A stretch of 64,000 nt of DNA, taken from positions 41,130,987 through 41,194,986 of the forward strand of contig NC_012878.2 of NCBI RefSeq assembly GCF_000003195.3, in the 5' to 3' direction. Below, piece after piece: positions 1 through 10,060 of the stretch; position 1 is the stretch's first letter, and each line of letters starts with the position of its first letter. The notes beneath the pieces were generated by a model. The model was not told where the DNA came from and searched no databases. It saw nothing but the letters and a program-made list of their open reading frames with translations. The position numbers and the translations under genes are program-made. The DNA is from Sorghum bicolor. Its lineage: Eukaryota; Streptophyta; Magnoliopsida; Poales; Poaceae.

Positions 1-330
1 CATCTCTGTGTTTGTCAAGAACTAGAAAATCTACAGGTATATATTTATCTTGTATTCTTATCATGCCGTCCTTAACCATGCCTTTAGGAAAACTTAGTGA
101 TTGGTCTACCATCGGTAACTGAATATATGTTGGGTATAAAGGTAAATTATCAAATAAATCATCATATATCTTTTTAGACATTATGTTACAGCCTGATCTA
201 GTGTCACAGACTGTGTCGGCGAAAGTGATGTCTCTGATTGTGCATTCAATGATTGGTACACTTGGATCACATCTCTTTGTTGGAAATGGTTGGGGTAGCA
301 TATGATCATTTTCTGTATTGATAGCATCGA
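1..330 (-). pseudogene. Second retropepsin-like module of element A
   Basis: The reverse complement can be read as a protein segment with the retropepsin pattern CD-x4-CNIM, followed after about 25 residues by VDQS-x3-PKGM and VDFLVLD. The upstream module (3336-3638 plus 331-774) shows the same succession: CDFGASINI, then ADQS-x3-YPKGV, then VDFMIME. It therefore looks like a tandem copy of the protease fold, already diverged. The active-site triplet is degenerate (CDT followed by R-S-G). The frame appears open through most of the 330 bases but runs off the window edge, so its full length is unknown. It could also be a capsid-protease linker that only resembles the fold. Confidence 0.5.
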
Positions 331-774
331 TTAGTTGAGCGGTTTCTTCGGTACTTGCTGGGGTTCATTCTTCCTCCATCTTCTTTTGTTCTTCTTTTTG
401 GGTACTACTAGCTTTGATTGCTCTCCTTGTTGATGGAATTGCTTTGGGGATGCAGGAGTCTTCAGGGTGCGGTTCTTGAACGAGAATTTTTCTTTCTTGT
501 ACTTGATGGATAGGACAATCTTGGCATGTTCTGCATAGATGATGACTTTGCTTGTGCATAGGAATGGTCTGCCCAAAATGATGGGTGCCTTCTCATCTAC
601 TGCTGTTTCCATGATCATAAAGTCAACTAGGACATATGACTGTCCCACTCTAATGATAGCTTTTTCTAGTACTCCCTTAGGGTAGCAAATGGACTGATCT
701 GCAAGCTGCAAATGCATATTTGTGTATAACAAGGGATCACCTAATATTTTCTCATAAATTACCTTGGGCATAAT
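331..774 (-). pseudogene. Retropepsin C-terminal half and linker, element A
   Basis: The minus-strand frame carries the flap and C-terminal part of a Ty3 aspartic protease. ADQS-x3-YPKGV and VDFMIME are followed by the conserved IILGRPFL motif that closes the retropepsin fold, then a lysine-rich linker ending near 331. The N-terminal half with the catalytic Asp is at 3336-3638, across the solo LTR at 775-3330. Taking out the solo LTR and one copy of its 5-bp TSD brings the two halves back into one frame. This is strong evidence for a simple insertion. No start codon is expected, because this is an internal part of a gag-pol polyprotein. Confidence 0.8.
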
Positions 775-3330
775 TGTAACACCTGATTTTAAGGACAAAA
801 CCAGATATGCACCATATGTGAGTCTTAGAAGCCAAATCTCACATATAGCTACAAATAAGGGGTAATATCAAAGGACAACACATAAAATATATAATGTACA
901 CAATAAATCAGAAATAACCTTAGGTAGCAAACAACGGAAGATAACTCCAAACTTCGGGTATTAACTTCACTCTACAGGATCAAAAATGAATGGTTGATCA
1001 CAAGCCCAAAACTTCTCCTAAGGTGTGGGGAAATAGCAAGAATGAGTCCAAAACGAACTCCACAAGTATAGCAACCAGATTGTATAGATCCCACAATCTC
1101 ATGATCAATGTGACATAAATAATATAGAGCATTAAACAATAAACATGAGCATATTTACACAACAAGAATCATCGCCCTTAATGTAAGATTCCCCAAGGCC
1201 GCTCTTGATCGTGAGCATGGCTAGTATACCAGTTTATTAAACACTCTGCAGAGGTTGTACATCTTTACCCATGAGTCATGATTTACCCTTTCGCCCGCGG
1301 TAGCTAACCTCTTAACCCCCTTCCTAAGGAGGTCAGCAGGGATCACTATGAAGTCTTTCAGAGGTTCGTCTAATAAGTTAGGTCCGCTTGGTTTCATTAG
1401 TCAGTGTGTGTGATTCTACCACGCAGGGAATCCACGGTCTGCTATCCCCCATTTGCGCCACGCGGGTAACCTCTAACAAGCTAGAAAAGTTACTCATACT
1501 TGACTAAAGCTAGATCCATTGTTGCCCTCATGGTTACACTTTTATCCCGGTTATCACTTACGAATAAATCCTCAAGTTGCTAAAAAGTTATTATTATTGT
1601 TTGTTGCTTTACATTAATCTAGTCACAAGATCATGGTCATAGAATTAAAACCCAAATTCTATACTTTCCTTGGTCCAATTGCTCCTACTGGTCCTGCTGG
1701 TCTTACTTGTTTCCAAGGCTCTGATCTTGATCACTGAAGTAATACCCACCAACTAAACTCGGTCACCAATTATCAACACACAAGCAATCGAGGCCACACA
1801 TACACAAAGTAAACAAAGCTACAATTAGAATAGTACATCAACAATATAAAATCAGTAAGAAAAGTTTATAAAATGATTCTACGCATTGCTACGATCGCAC
1901 AGACATAAATATCACGAAAACCGGAGCTAGAACGACGAAGATATAAATTTTCTAAGATTTTCTTTAGAAAAGTAATTAATTAAATAGGGTCACAAAATTA
2001 AAAAGTTTCAAACTGATGAAATAAAGTTACTAACATGTAGATCTTGTGATTACGAATCTAACGCAATTTGAACGGGTCAAATCAGAGTTAAAATAAATAT
2101 TTTATGAGCTAAACAAACTTAGTGGCATTTTTATAAATACTAGAAAACGTATTTTGAAATAACCTGAGACAGTTTACATTTCAAAATGACAAAACATATT
2201 TTCTAAAGACATAAAGGACTGCAGGTTTGAATCCCAGAATTGCTAGGGACTCTTTAGCAATTTCACCCGCGAAGGGGTACGGGACTCTCCTGGCCATCAG
2301 ATTCGGAAACGGTGGCCCAGAATAGATGGAAGGGGACAGAGGGACCCCGGTGGCCTGAGTTGAGGGAGGGGGCGGCAGCGGCCATTGCCGGTGGCGTGGA
2401 GGTCGCCGGAGTTAAGCGTTAGGGCGCTACCATGCACGGTTCTCGAAGCCGAGCACACAGGGAGAGAGAGGAAAGCGAGGTGAATCCATCCCGAGGGTTT
2501 TTGTGGCCAGAGGGGTGGCCAACGCGGCGGTTCGCAGTGGCGCCATGGCCGGTGCTGCCGGAGCTCGCGGGAAAGACTCTAGGGACCATGTTTTCACACA
2601 GGAGAAAGCCAGAGATTGAGAGGGGAAGGAGGCGCGCTCACCACGGCGAAAATCGGAGGCAGAGACGGCTCGGTTCGATGGGTAGAGGTTCAATGGATCT
2701 CGGTGACTCTTGTGGCAGTTGCTACGTGGTCTCAAGCGAGGGCAAAGGCAGGGAGGTAGCGAAATGGAGAGAGGGATGGCGGCTCTGGCTCGGGTGCTCC
2801 ACAAATGAGGCCAAGGCATGGGGAAATGTGTGGGAAAGAGGTGGCAGCGGGGTGCGCGGTTGGGGTTTGTGCACTGCGAAGGGGAGGGAGGCGGTTGCTG
2901 GAGGAAGGGGAAGGCCTGACGGGTGGGCCCCGCCTGTCAGCCACTGAAGAGAGAGGATGGAGGAAAGAAGGGGGCAGCCGGATGGGCCTTGGCCCAAGAG
3001 GAGGAAGGAGTGGCGCGCGGCCTGGGGAAGAAAGATGGCCAGGCCTGGCCGAATTCTAGGTAGAGCGGATCTCCTCTTTTTTTAATTATTTTTCAAACCC
3101 ATTTTTAAATGTATTTGCAAATTGAATTTTAAATCAAATATCTTTTGTGTAAATTCACACATCACATAAATAGAATGCTGCTGCATGTATGCATCAAAAT
3201 ATGTTTCTAACCTTATATTAAATTTTAACTTCCCAAAAATTATTATTTTCCTATATTTTAATGCTCACAAAATTGACTTCATAAATCAATTTTCAACTAT
3301 TTTAAAGAAGGGAATTTTTAGGGTGTTACA
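775..3330. mobile_element. Large solo LTR (TGTAACACC family), copy 1
   Basis: The 2556-bp segment begins TGTAACACCT and ends GGGTGTTACA, giving near-perfect terminal inverted repeats with TG...CA ends. It is flanked by the 5-bp direct repeat ATAAT at 770-774 and 3331-3335. There is no internal domain, PBS or polypurine tract, so it is a solo LTR left by LTR-LTR recombination. A copy in the opposite orientation is at 50138-52840: the first ~50 bases here match the reverse complement of that copy's end. A GC-rich block at about 2330-3060 yields overlapping ORFs on both strands. These have no recognisable domain and are probably LTR promoter or leader DNA. The size and termini suggest a Ty3 (perhaps Tekay-type) family. 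Confidence 0.9.
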
Positions 3331-3335
3331 ATAAT

Positions 3336-3638
3336 GTTGATGCTTGCGCCAAAATCGCAGATAGTCTGTGGAAAGTTATGACATCCTATAGCGATAGGAA
3401 TGAAAGGCCTTCCAGGATCTCTCATCTTCTTTGGTAGAGAGTGGTCAATCCATTGTACATATGCAGGCTCAATATGATATTCGATTGCATTGTGAATATC
3501 AATAAGGTTAATGGTTTCTAAATCTTCCGGCTGGCCTAGAATCTTGTCTTTGTCAAACAGAGGGACAGCAGCAGCTAAATGAGCTAACTGTGATTCTAAC
3601 ATTTTATTAAAGTGTGCTGATTTTAATAGCAAAAGCAA
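3336..3638 (-). pseudogene. Retropepsin N-terminal half, element A
   Basis: The minus-strand frame holds the approach to the protease: a stretch with IDIHNAIEYHIEP, then MRDPGRPFIPIAIG, then the active-site region CDFGASINI. In the usual plant Ty3 form the catalytic Asp is followed by L/S-G-A-S. Here it is D-F-G-A-S, a single substitution next to the catalytic Asp. The frame is cut directly after this motif by the solo LTR at 775-3330, and the rest of the domain resumes at 774. Upstream (3639-3702) the frame is disturbed between this module and the zinc-knuckle region. Confidence 0.8.
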
Positions 3639-3702
3639 AGGTATCCATTCTAGTATTAATATTTTCTAAAGCTTTATCATTGGAGGCTACCTTTCTAGAC
3701 AT

Positions 3703-4626
3703 TTAATCTAACAATTTTGATTGACTAGCAAGTAAATCTCTTAAAGGTGGAAAATTGTAATTATTGTAATTATTATCTTGGGTGTTATCTTGGTAATTAC
3801 CATGTCGAGGTTGCTGATTCCATCCTCGGGTTGGCTGGTTCTGTCCTTGACTTTGCTGAGGACGATAGTAGGTGTTATTGTTGATGTAGTTCACATCCTC
3901 TTGCAGTGTAGGGTAGTTGACAGCTGAATGCCCGTAATCTCCACATTCTTCACATGTCATGCGAGAATTATTAATGTGCATGACTTCCTTCTTCTCTATG
4001 TCTAGCTTCTTCATGAAAGGCAGTGACCATGTCATGTCTGTTTCTTTGAGATGATTGATTCTTCCTCCTCTATTGCAAGGTTGAACACGTTCTTCATTAC
4101 AGCTTGAATTTGAGGCCATCTTATCAACAAGTGCTTTAGCTTCTAAAAGCTTAAGTGATAGGAAAGCTCCTTCAGCTGCAGCATCTACTGGCTACGGGTG
4201 CTAGAGATAAACCCATGGTAGAAGGTCTGCAATAATAGCCACTCCTCTATCCCATGATCAGGACAATCTTCAATGTAATCTTGAAATCTTTCCCATGCTT
4301 CAGTGAATGATTCATCATGTTGTTGTTGAAAGCTTGAAATTTTACCACGTAGAGCATTTGTCTTACCTATAGGAAAGAACTTTGCTAGGAAAGCAGTAGA
4401 GCATTGGTTCCATGTGATGTTCTGATCTCTATTGGTGTAAAACCACTACTTATCTTTTCCCAAAAGTGAAAAATAGAAAAGATGGAGTAAAATAGCATCT
4501 CTTAGTACTCTTCTGATCATGAAGGTGCTACAGATCCCTAGAAAATGTTGTAAATGTGTGATGGCAACAAGGGTGACCCGATCTTTTGAAAGGTTCTGGT
4601 AACTCTCGATCCTGCTTTCGAACAAC
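3703..4626 (-). pseudogene. gag with degenerate zinc knuckle, element A
   Basis: The right part (about 4190-4626, minus) reads, across two frames, as an Athila-type capsid: HLQHFLGICSTF, an aromatic LLGKDKQWF-like block, and a WERFQDYIEDCPDHG-like block. The left part (3703-4119) contains the nucleocapsid knuckle CEECGDYGH followed by SAVNY. The last Cys of the CX2CX4HX4C motif is Tyr here, so metal binding is probably lost. A Gln/Asn/Tyr-rich tail follows. Stops and frameshifts near 4120-4200 and 4446 break the ORF. The N-terminal gag and leader are absent, so the gag/LTR junction at 4626/4627 is probably a deletion. Confidence 0.75.
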
Positions 4627-5949
4627 TGTTGGTACAAATTAACTGAACTCTATTTAAATAGATTTAAGTAGGATTATCTGCAAGCGCACAGATATCGTAC
4701 TAGTGTCACATTTTACCCGAAGATTTTAAATATCGAATCCACAGGGAATAGTTGTGATGATGACATAGTATATAAACTTAACCCTACAATTAGGCTAGAT
4801 CATATCAAGAAAAAGTAAATAACTAATGCACTCTGTTTGCGACTCCGGTAAACTTTGTATAATACCGTCTTATCGGGCAAGTAACCCGAATAGGGGAAGA
4901 ATCAGTGTAATCCCCTATCAGGCACCTATAAGCCTATCAATCCTATCAATGGGAAGTGGAATACAGAGGAATCAACATAGCTATAAAGTCACCTACGCGA
5001 ACTACCACTGTCTGGCTGATCAGGGGACATTCACAAGTAAACCTAGCCTAGGCACCACGCCTACACTCTGAAATACTACTTCAACCAAGTTATGACCAAG
5101 ATCAAAGCAATCAATATGAGTTGTGAACCAAAGAAAAAATAAGAACAAGATGCTTAATTAAATCAGAAGGGTAAGTACAAAAGTACCTCAAAACGTAGCT
5201 CCGGGTGAGGGAACTGAATCCAGAAGAATACAGCCACGAAGAAGCACCGACAGGGCAGAACTCCTCCAGAATCTCTACTCCTCTACTTAATCTCTCTAAT
5301 CTCTAAACAAGACTAGATCTAGAATAACTAGTCTCTCCTAATTGCTACATCTAGATGAACTAGACCTAGATGAACTAGAACTAGAACAACTAGAGGGACC
5401 CTAACCCTAATTATGTAGAGAATATGAAGCACTGGGGTGTAGAATGCCTCTTGGAGGAGCCTTGGGTGTCATTATATAGGCTGAGGTGGAGTAGGGGGCA
5501 AGGAATCGCCACGTCAGCGATCCACGTCTTCATCTTGTGTGCACCGCCTTATCAAACCAACTTAAAATCGACATAGGGATACTTTGCTTGGCTTCCAAGG
5601 TGCGTGGGAGGAAGACTCTAGAAGGCGGCGGTCATTAGGTGAAATAAGGCGTCGACCGTCCCCAGGGTGGGGCCGGCCAGCCCCACTTTGTTTCCTCCGC
5701 GACTCTCATTTCTTCGGGTGTCTTCTAGACCCTTCCTGAGTCTTCTCGTGATGTTTTCCGGCACGGATGAGTTTCGTGGTAAATATGCACTAGAATCCCT
5801 CTTTTCAGCTCTCTGTGAAATAAACCCTGGAAAATACAGAATATGCAAAACTCGTGGAAATTGTCAGATTAAACCCTAGACTAATGTGTTTTCATGTGTT
5901 CCCTTGTGTCTAAAGTTCTAATAAATATTGACGTTATCGACCATCAACA
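4627..5949 (-). repeat. Athila-type LTR of element A (minus sense)
   Basis: The segment has TGTTGG...ATCAACA ends on the plus strand and is 1323 bp. Near its left end it carries the block CAAGCGCACAGATATCG followed by CCGAAGATTTTAAATATCGA. Every Athila-type LTR in this window has this block (25780, 38505, 46495 in the same sense). On the minus strand a TATATAA box lies at about 5472-5479. Its place right of gag fits a 5' LTR. The bases after it (5950-5954) do not duplicate those before it (4622-4626), as expected for one LTR of a longer element. Confidence 0.75.
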
Positions 5950-6120
5950 ATAAAACAATCCAAAACCCCACAATCATAGCATCACGTCTCTTCTGGTTAT
6001 CAACTGATGTTGCACAGCTGACCTCGCCAAGAAGGCTAAGTCCTTTGCCTGTGAATCAAAAAACAAAGCAAGAACAAGGAAGAATGCAACCAATTTGTAG
6101 ATGAAAGATTAATCTCATGA
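5950..6120. other. Flank between element A and CACTA-1, unclassified
   Basis: About 170 bp with no ORF or recognised motif. If both CACTA elements to the right are removed with one TSD copy each, this stretch runs directly into 17687 onward. It is therefore the left part of the host DNA that received both CACTA elements. It is probably decayed retrotransposon DNA, but I cannot name it. Confidence 0.5.
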
Positions 6121-6416
6121 CACTACACCATGACCCACATTTCCCTACAATTATGTGTAGGCAAATCATAAGTTTTGACAACACACTATGTGTTGGCAAT
6201 TGTATTCCTTTTTATAGTCACCTAATCTGTCGGCTAAAGTATTGTATGGCTACATCTTATCTATCGGCGTTTCCCCTCCCAACACAAAAAGTGTCGGCAA
6301 AGGTTTGTAGACAAGAAATGTGTCGGCATAACCTACTGACCCACAGTCTAAGTGTCGTCAAAAGCCTAGGAACGAAATGCCAACCGGGCTAATCAATTGG
6401 GCGGGACAGTTGCGCG

Positions 6417-7800
6417 CCAAACTACATTATTGGGCGCCAAAGGAAAAATATTCAGGCCAGTAAAAGACCGTGGCGGCTAGAAACCCTAAATCCCCTCCAC
6501 TCCAAGCACCCACTGCACCCTGCCTCCAGTGCCGGCCCTAGGGGAGGGCAGGAGGTGCGACGGCCGAGGGCTCTCGCGAGATAGGGGCCCAAACCTAAGT
6601 ATATAATACAATATACTCTTTAGTTATAATCTTTATTTATTAGTATATGCATATACATGGTGCAATGGTTTATCATAAAAAAAATTGTGAGCCAAAAGGA
6701 GTCAAGTCACCAATGCTTATACACGAGTTGCCACACATAGCGATCACGAGTCGCGATTTCTAGACTTTTGGTGGCACGGCGAGACCACGGGAAGAGACGC
6801 AGCGGCATCAGCGACACATTCACCAGTTCACCACGCGATCACGAGCTGCAGTGGATAATACCAAAACCTCTGCACCCGAGTTCTAGCCTTCCAAACTCCA
6901 AACGATAGCGGCGACCAGCTGGCAGGGCTCGACGAGGACTACGACATGTGATCTTTGTTATTTCCTTCTACCTTTTTATTTTTTGTGATTTGTGAATCTT
7001 AGTTCTGTTTATGTCCCAATTGTCTAGGCACTAATTTTTTTTGTTCAATTTTTGTCTAGTACTTTATACTCATATAGTTATATTTTTCTTGTAATTTAGG
7101 TTAGGTGTTAGAATTTTAGAATGTTACCTAAGAAACAATTGTCAAGGACCATGAAAAGAAAATGAAAAAGATAAGAAGAGCAGTTTGTCTATATATGACT
7201 GGATTTGCTTTCCCTTTACGAAAAAATTAACTTATATTATTATAAAATTTTAGTTTAGGGGTCGTCGCAATGTATTCGCCAGAGGGCCCTCAAATTTGTA
7301 GGACCGGCACTGCCTGCCTCTCCTCTGCGCCGCCGAAGCCCACTCCCGCACCTGCTCGCCCGCCTGCGCCCCAACCCGTCGCCGCAGCCCCATCCTCGGG
7401 TGTGCCTCGGCACCCTGAGTTCGCTGCTCCGGAGCACGCCGGCCACGCGACCCCATCCCGCCGCCGCAGCCCTAGCCCGCCGCCGTAGCCCTAGCCCTCG
7501 TGCGCTGCACCGGCTCGCCCACCTGCCCCAGCCCGCCGCCGCAGCCCAGCCTCGTGCGCGCCTTCGGCTCCCTGCGCAGCCTCGTGCGCCGCAGCTCGCA
7601 CCTGCGCTCGGACCCACCGCCACCACAGACCCAGCCCTCGTGCGCGCCTCCGGCTCCCCGCGCGCCGCCCTGGAACCTGCGCTCAGTCCTGCTCCCCGCG
7701 CCACTACGACGGCTCCCGTTGCAGCCACCCCAGGCTTGTCCTCTTCACCTTCGATCTGACCGGTAAACCTTCCTGCCATTTTCATCTGCGTGTGCTTGAA
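6417..7800 (+). other. Captured promoter/5' region of an unknown plant gene inside CACTA-1
   Basis: Outside the nested hAT, 6417-6526 joins 7313-7800. It reads as a compact promoter and leader: GC-rich boxes (GGGCGGGAC, GGGCGCC), an AAACCCTAAA box of the telo-box type at 6481-6490, then a CT-rich leader and a Pro/Ala-rich GC block (7313-7760). At about 7760-7766 the composition drops abruptly from very GC-rich to AT-rich at CTGACCGGTAAACC, a plausible splice donor followed by intron-like DNA. Overlapping ORFs on both strands (7255-7785) are low-complexity Ala/Pro/Arg translations of the same block, and none has a recognisable domain. I do not recognise the source gene. Confidence 0.5.
6527..7312. 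mobile_element. Non-autonomous hAT element
   Basis: It begins CAGTGCCGGCCCTA and ends TAGGACCGGCACTG, terminal inverted repeats of about 14 bp in the CAGxG...CxCTG form of hAT elements. The flanking 8-bp duplication CCTGCCTC (6519-6526 and 7313-7320) is perfect, and 8 bp is the hAT TSD length. The 786-bp body is AT-rich with no transposase frame. It lies inside the captured gene block of CACTA-1 and is therefore younger than the capture. Its excision point would restore a continuous CT-rich leader. Confidence 0.93.
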
Positions 7801-8555
7801 TTTTTACCTTGGTTTGGTTTTAGAGGACTCGGATCTGGTTCTAATTCGATCTGGTTCTGCTTTTATTTGTACAGATAGGCAGGCTGATGTTTGTTTTGGA
7901 GAAATTGTAGGGGAATCATGTACAATTGCAGTGCGTCTGTTAGGATGAATGCTAATATGCTATATCTGTTGTTCGAATAAACTGATCTTGGCACAGATTC
8001 ACATATACGAAGATCTGACAAAATTTCCTAGCTTGCAGTATTAAAAAGCTCTTCTTTTTTTATTAACAGAACTGCTCAATGGTAGCATTACGTTTGCTAG
8101 AGGGTTATTGAGTTCTATAATCTATTTAAAGTAGTTGAGCTATATGCTGAAATTTTCTTTTCGAAGCATTGCACAAGGGTCTGAATGAGTATTCAACAGC
8201 CATTCATTACCATTTTAGTGTCCAAATGGGTCCCGACTAAATATATGCTTCTTGAATTGCAAAATGTATCATACCAGATAATGGCAAATTCTCAGTGGCA
8301 CAATGCCTAGCATCATTTCTGAGAAAGGTTCATCTAATTTTAAAAGAATCTATTGTACCTGATTTTAGTGGAATCTGTAGTAACGTCCATTCCCTGCATG
8401 ATTGATATAGGTATATATTGTTGCACGCCGTCTTCTAGCCCAATTCGGCAGTTTATTAACAAATGTGCTGTGATAATATTTTTCTATGATGTTTGAAGTC
8501 GTATTCTTTCTTTGTAACACTTAGACTGATCTGTTTAAAAGATTAGTTCTGAGTT

Positions 8556-8577
8556 TTTCTTTCTTTCTTTCTTTCTT
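8556..8577. repeat. (TTTC)n microsatellite
   Basis: About five tandem TTTC units lie in the AT-rich intron-like part of CACTA-1. Confidence 0.9.
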
Positions 8578-9179
8578 GCGCATGTTGATATCCAATAAGG
8601 AAGCACTAAAGGATCCGACTCTTGGATATTTCTTTCTACACAAGTCATCACCCACTGTAGCTTGACAAGTTGACAGTAAGTTTGCTTGTTCTCAGGTTTT
8701 TGACTTATTTGTATTGCCTTGTGTGATTATTTATCATTAGTAATATAATCTACAGGAAACAGGAGCAAGTTGGCATTCTATTCTTCATCTGCTCTTCAAT
8801 TGTCATTGCTTCATTGGTATGCTCTCCTTATCTGTACTAATTTTTTTAGCATATATTATGGTGAAATGGATGGCTTGTGGTGATATGACTTTTTTTAGCA
8901 TCTAGTGTGGTGAAATCTAACTGTCGGTAAAGAGTCAACTGTCGGGAAAAATCTAACTGTCGGCATTGGTAACTTATTTGGCAACACAAAAAGTGTTGGG
9001 AAAGGTTAAAACTGTCGGGAAAGGTTTCGCTGACTGCATCTACCGTGACTGTTTGGAAACTGTCGGTGAAACCGATTGTGGCAGGTTATCTGTCGGCAAA
9101 GGTAGCCTTTGCCCACTAAACAAAGTGTTGGCAAAGGTATGGCATGGTATAGTGTGAGTTGCACTACAAGGTTTCACCC

Positions 9180-10060
9180 CTGATGCAACGGTCTAAAAGT
9201 GTTGCAATATATAAAAAATGGTTGCCATAGACAAAATTGCAACACAAAAATTTCGTTGGTAGGCGTTGCCATAGTAATCGTGGTCTAAAGTTTGCACCAC
9301 AAATCATTTTGGTGTTGCAATAGGTTTTAGCGTATTGCAACACAATGGAGTTTTGTTACAACACCATCTACTGTTGCAAACCATAGCATAAGCAACCACT
9401 ATGGATGTTGCAATAGTAACTTTTGCAACAACCCCCGATGTTGCCAGAGATACATGTTGCCACATATGTAAATGGTGGCAATAGGTGCACTAGCAACGAC
9501 AATGGGTGTTGCAATAGACCTTATTACCACACATTAATAGCATTGCAATAGATGGACCCTCTATTGCCATGCTAACTCTATGGTTGCTATAGGTGGAACC
9601 CTCTATTACCACGAAAAATATTTGGTTGCTATAGTGGCCCCTCTCTATCGCAACACTATCTTTGTGGTTGCTATAGGTGGAGCCCTCTATTGCCATGACA
9701 AATATTTGGTTGCTAGAGGAAGCTTCTCTATTGCCACACGAAACATTGTAGTTGCTATAGGTGGAACCCTCTATGGCCACGATAAATGTTTCGTTGCTAG
9801 AGGTTGCCTATATATTGCCAGGGTCAATACTTGCTTGCTATACTTGGACCCTCTATCGCCATGCATATTGTTGTGTTGCTATAAGTTGGAGACTCTATTG
9901 CCACGCCCACTATTTTGTTGGTATAAGGTTTTTTTTGCCACATTGTTTGTTTTCTGCTATAGTATATATTGCAACGCCAAATTATTATGACGATAGTCCA
10001 TATTGCAATGCATTGTTTGGTAGCTTTAAACAATAATTGCAGCCAAACAATATATGATGA
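9180..10060. repeat. CACTA-2 left subterminal repeat array
   Basis: Dispersed GTTGCAA/TTGCAAC motifs occur from 9200 to 9500. From about 9570 to 9960 a longer unit of roughly 60 bp recurs, built on GTTGCTATAGGTGGAACCCTC followed by TATTGCCAC. About six degenerate copies are visible. ORFs read through the array on both strands (9490-9780, 9580-9990) only because the unit length keeps a frame open. In CACTA elements such arrays are the binding sites of the TNPA-type protein. Confidence 0.85.

Larger units (their letters stand above)
1..5949 (-). mobile_element. Athila-like Ty3 retrotransposon A, 5' part, decayed
   Basis: On the minus strand the order from right to left is LTR (5949-4627), gag with zinc knuckle, retropepsin, then a second retropepsin-like module running off the window start. 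This is the 5' to 3' order of a Ty3 element. The gag fragment and the long post-gag stretch resemble the Athila/Tat branch, and the LTR shares its conserved end block with Athila-B further right. The 5' leader and primer-binding site expected between LTR and gag are missing: gag-like sequence begins 12 bases from the LTR. A solo LTR at 775-3330 interrupts it. RT, RNase H, integrase and the 3' LTR would lie left of the window. Frameshifts and stops make it non-coding. Confidence 0.8.
6121..9154. mobile_element. CACTA-1, non-autonomous, with captured gene sequence
   Basis: It starts CACTACACCATG and ends CATGGTATAGTG, giving matching CACTA terminal inverted repeats. The 3-bp TSD is TGA (6118-6120 and 9155-9157), diagnostic for the superfamily. 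Short subterminal repeats of the type TGTCGGCAAAGG occur at both ends (about 6160-6380, 8920-9140). No transposase domain is present in 3034 bp. The interior holds a plant-gene-like 5' region (about 6417-7800) split by a hAT element, then AT-rich intron-like DNA with a (TTTC)n tract. This is the structure of a transduplicating, Pack-type CACTA mobilised in trans. The short ORFs at 6117-6392 and 8966-9157 are subterminal repeats, not genes. Confidence 0.9.

Noticed and set aside
2427..3059. Overlapping ORFs on both strands in a GC-rich block of the solo LTR at 775-3330
   Set aside because: No domain, similar open frames on the opposite strand, and the block lies within TSD-defined LTR limits. 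Composition explains the frames. The same holds for 50317-51082 and 53238-53922.
4627..5949. Interpretation as a solo LTR inserted into gag
   Set aside because: Flanks ACAAC and ATAAA do not match, and its position and sense fit the 5' LTR of element A with a deleted leader.
7255..7785. Four overlapping Ala/Pro/Arg-rich ORFs
   Set aside because: Low-complexity translations of one GC-rich captured block on both strands. I cannot choose a true frame.
8556..8577. Polypyrimidine tract as a possible splice acceptor of the captured gene
   Set aside because: It is a simple (TTTC)n microsatellite and no coding exon follows.
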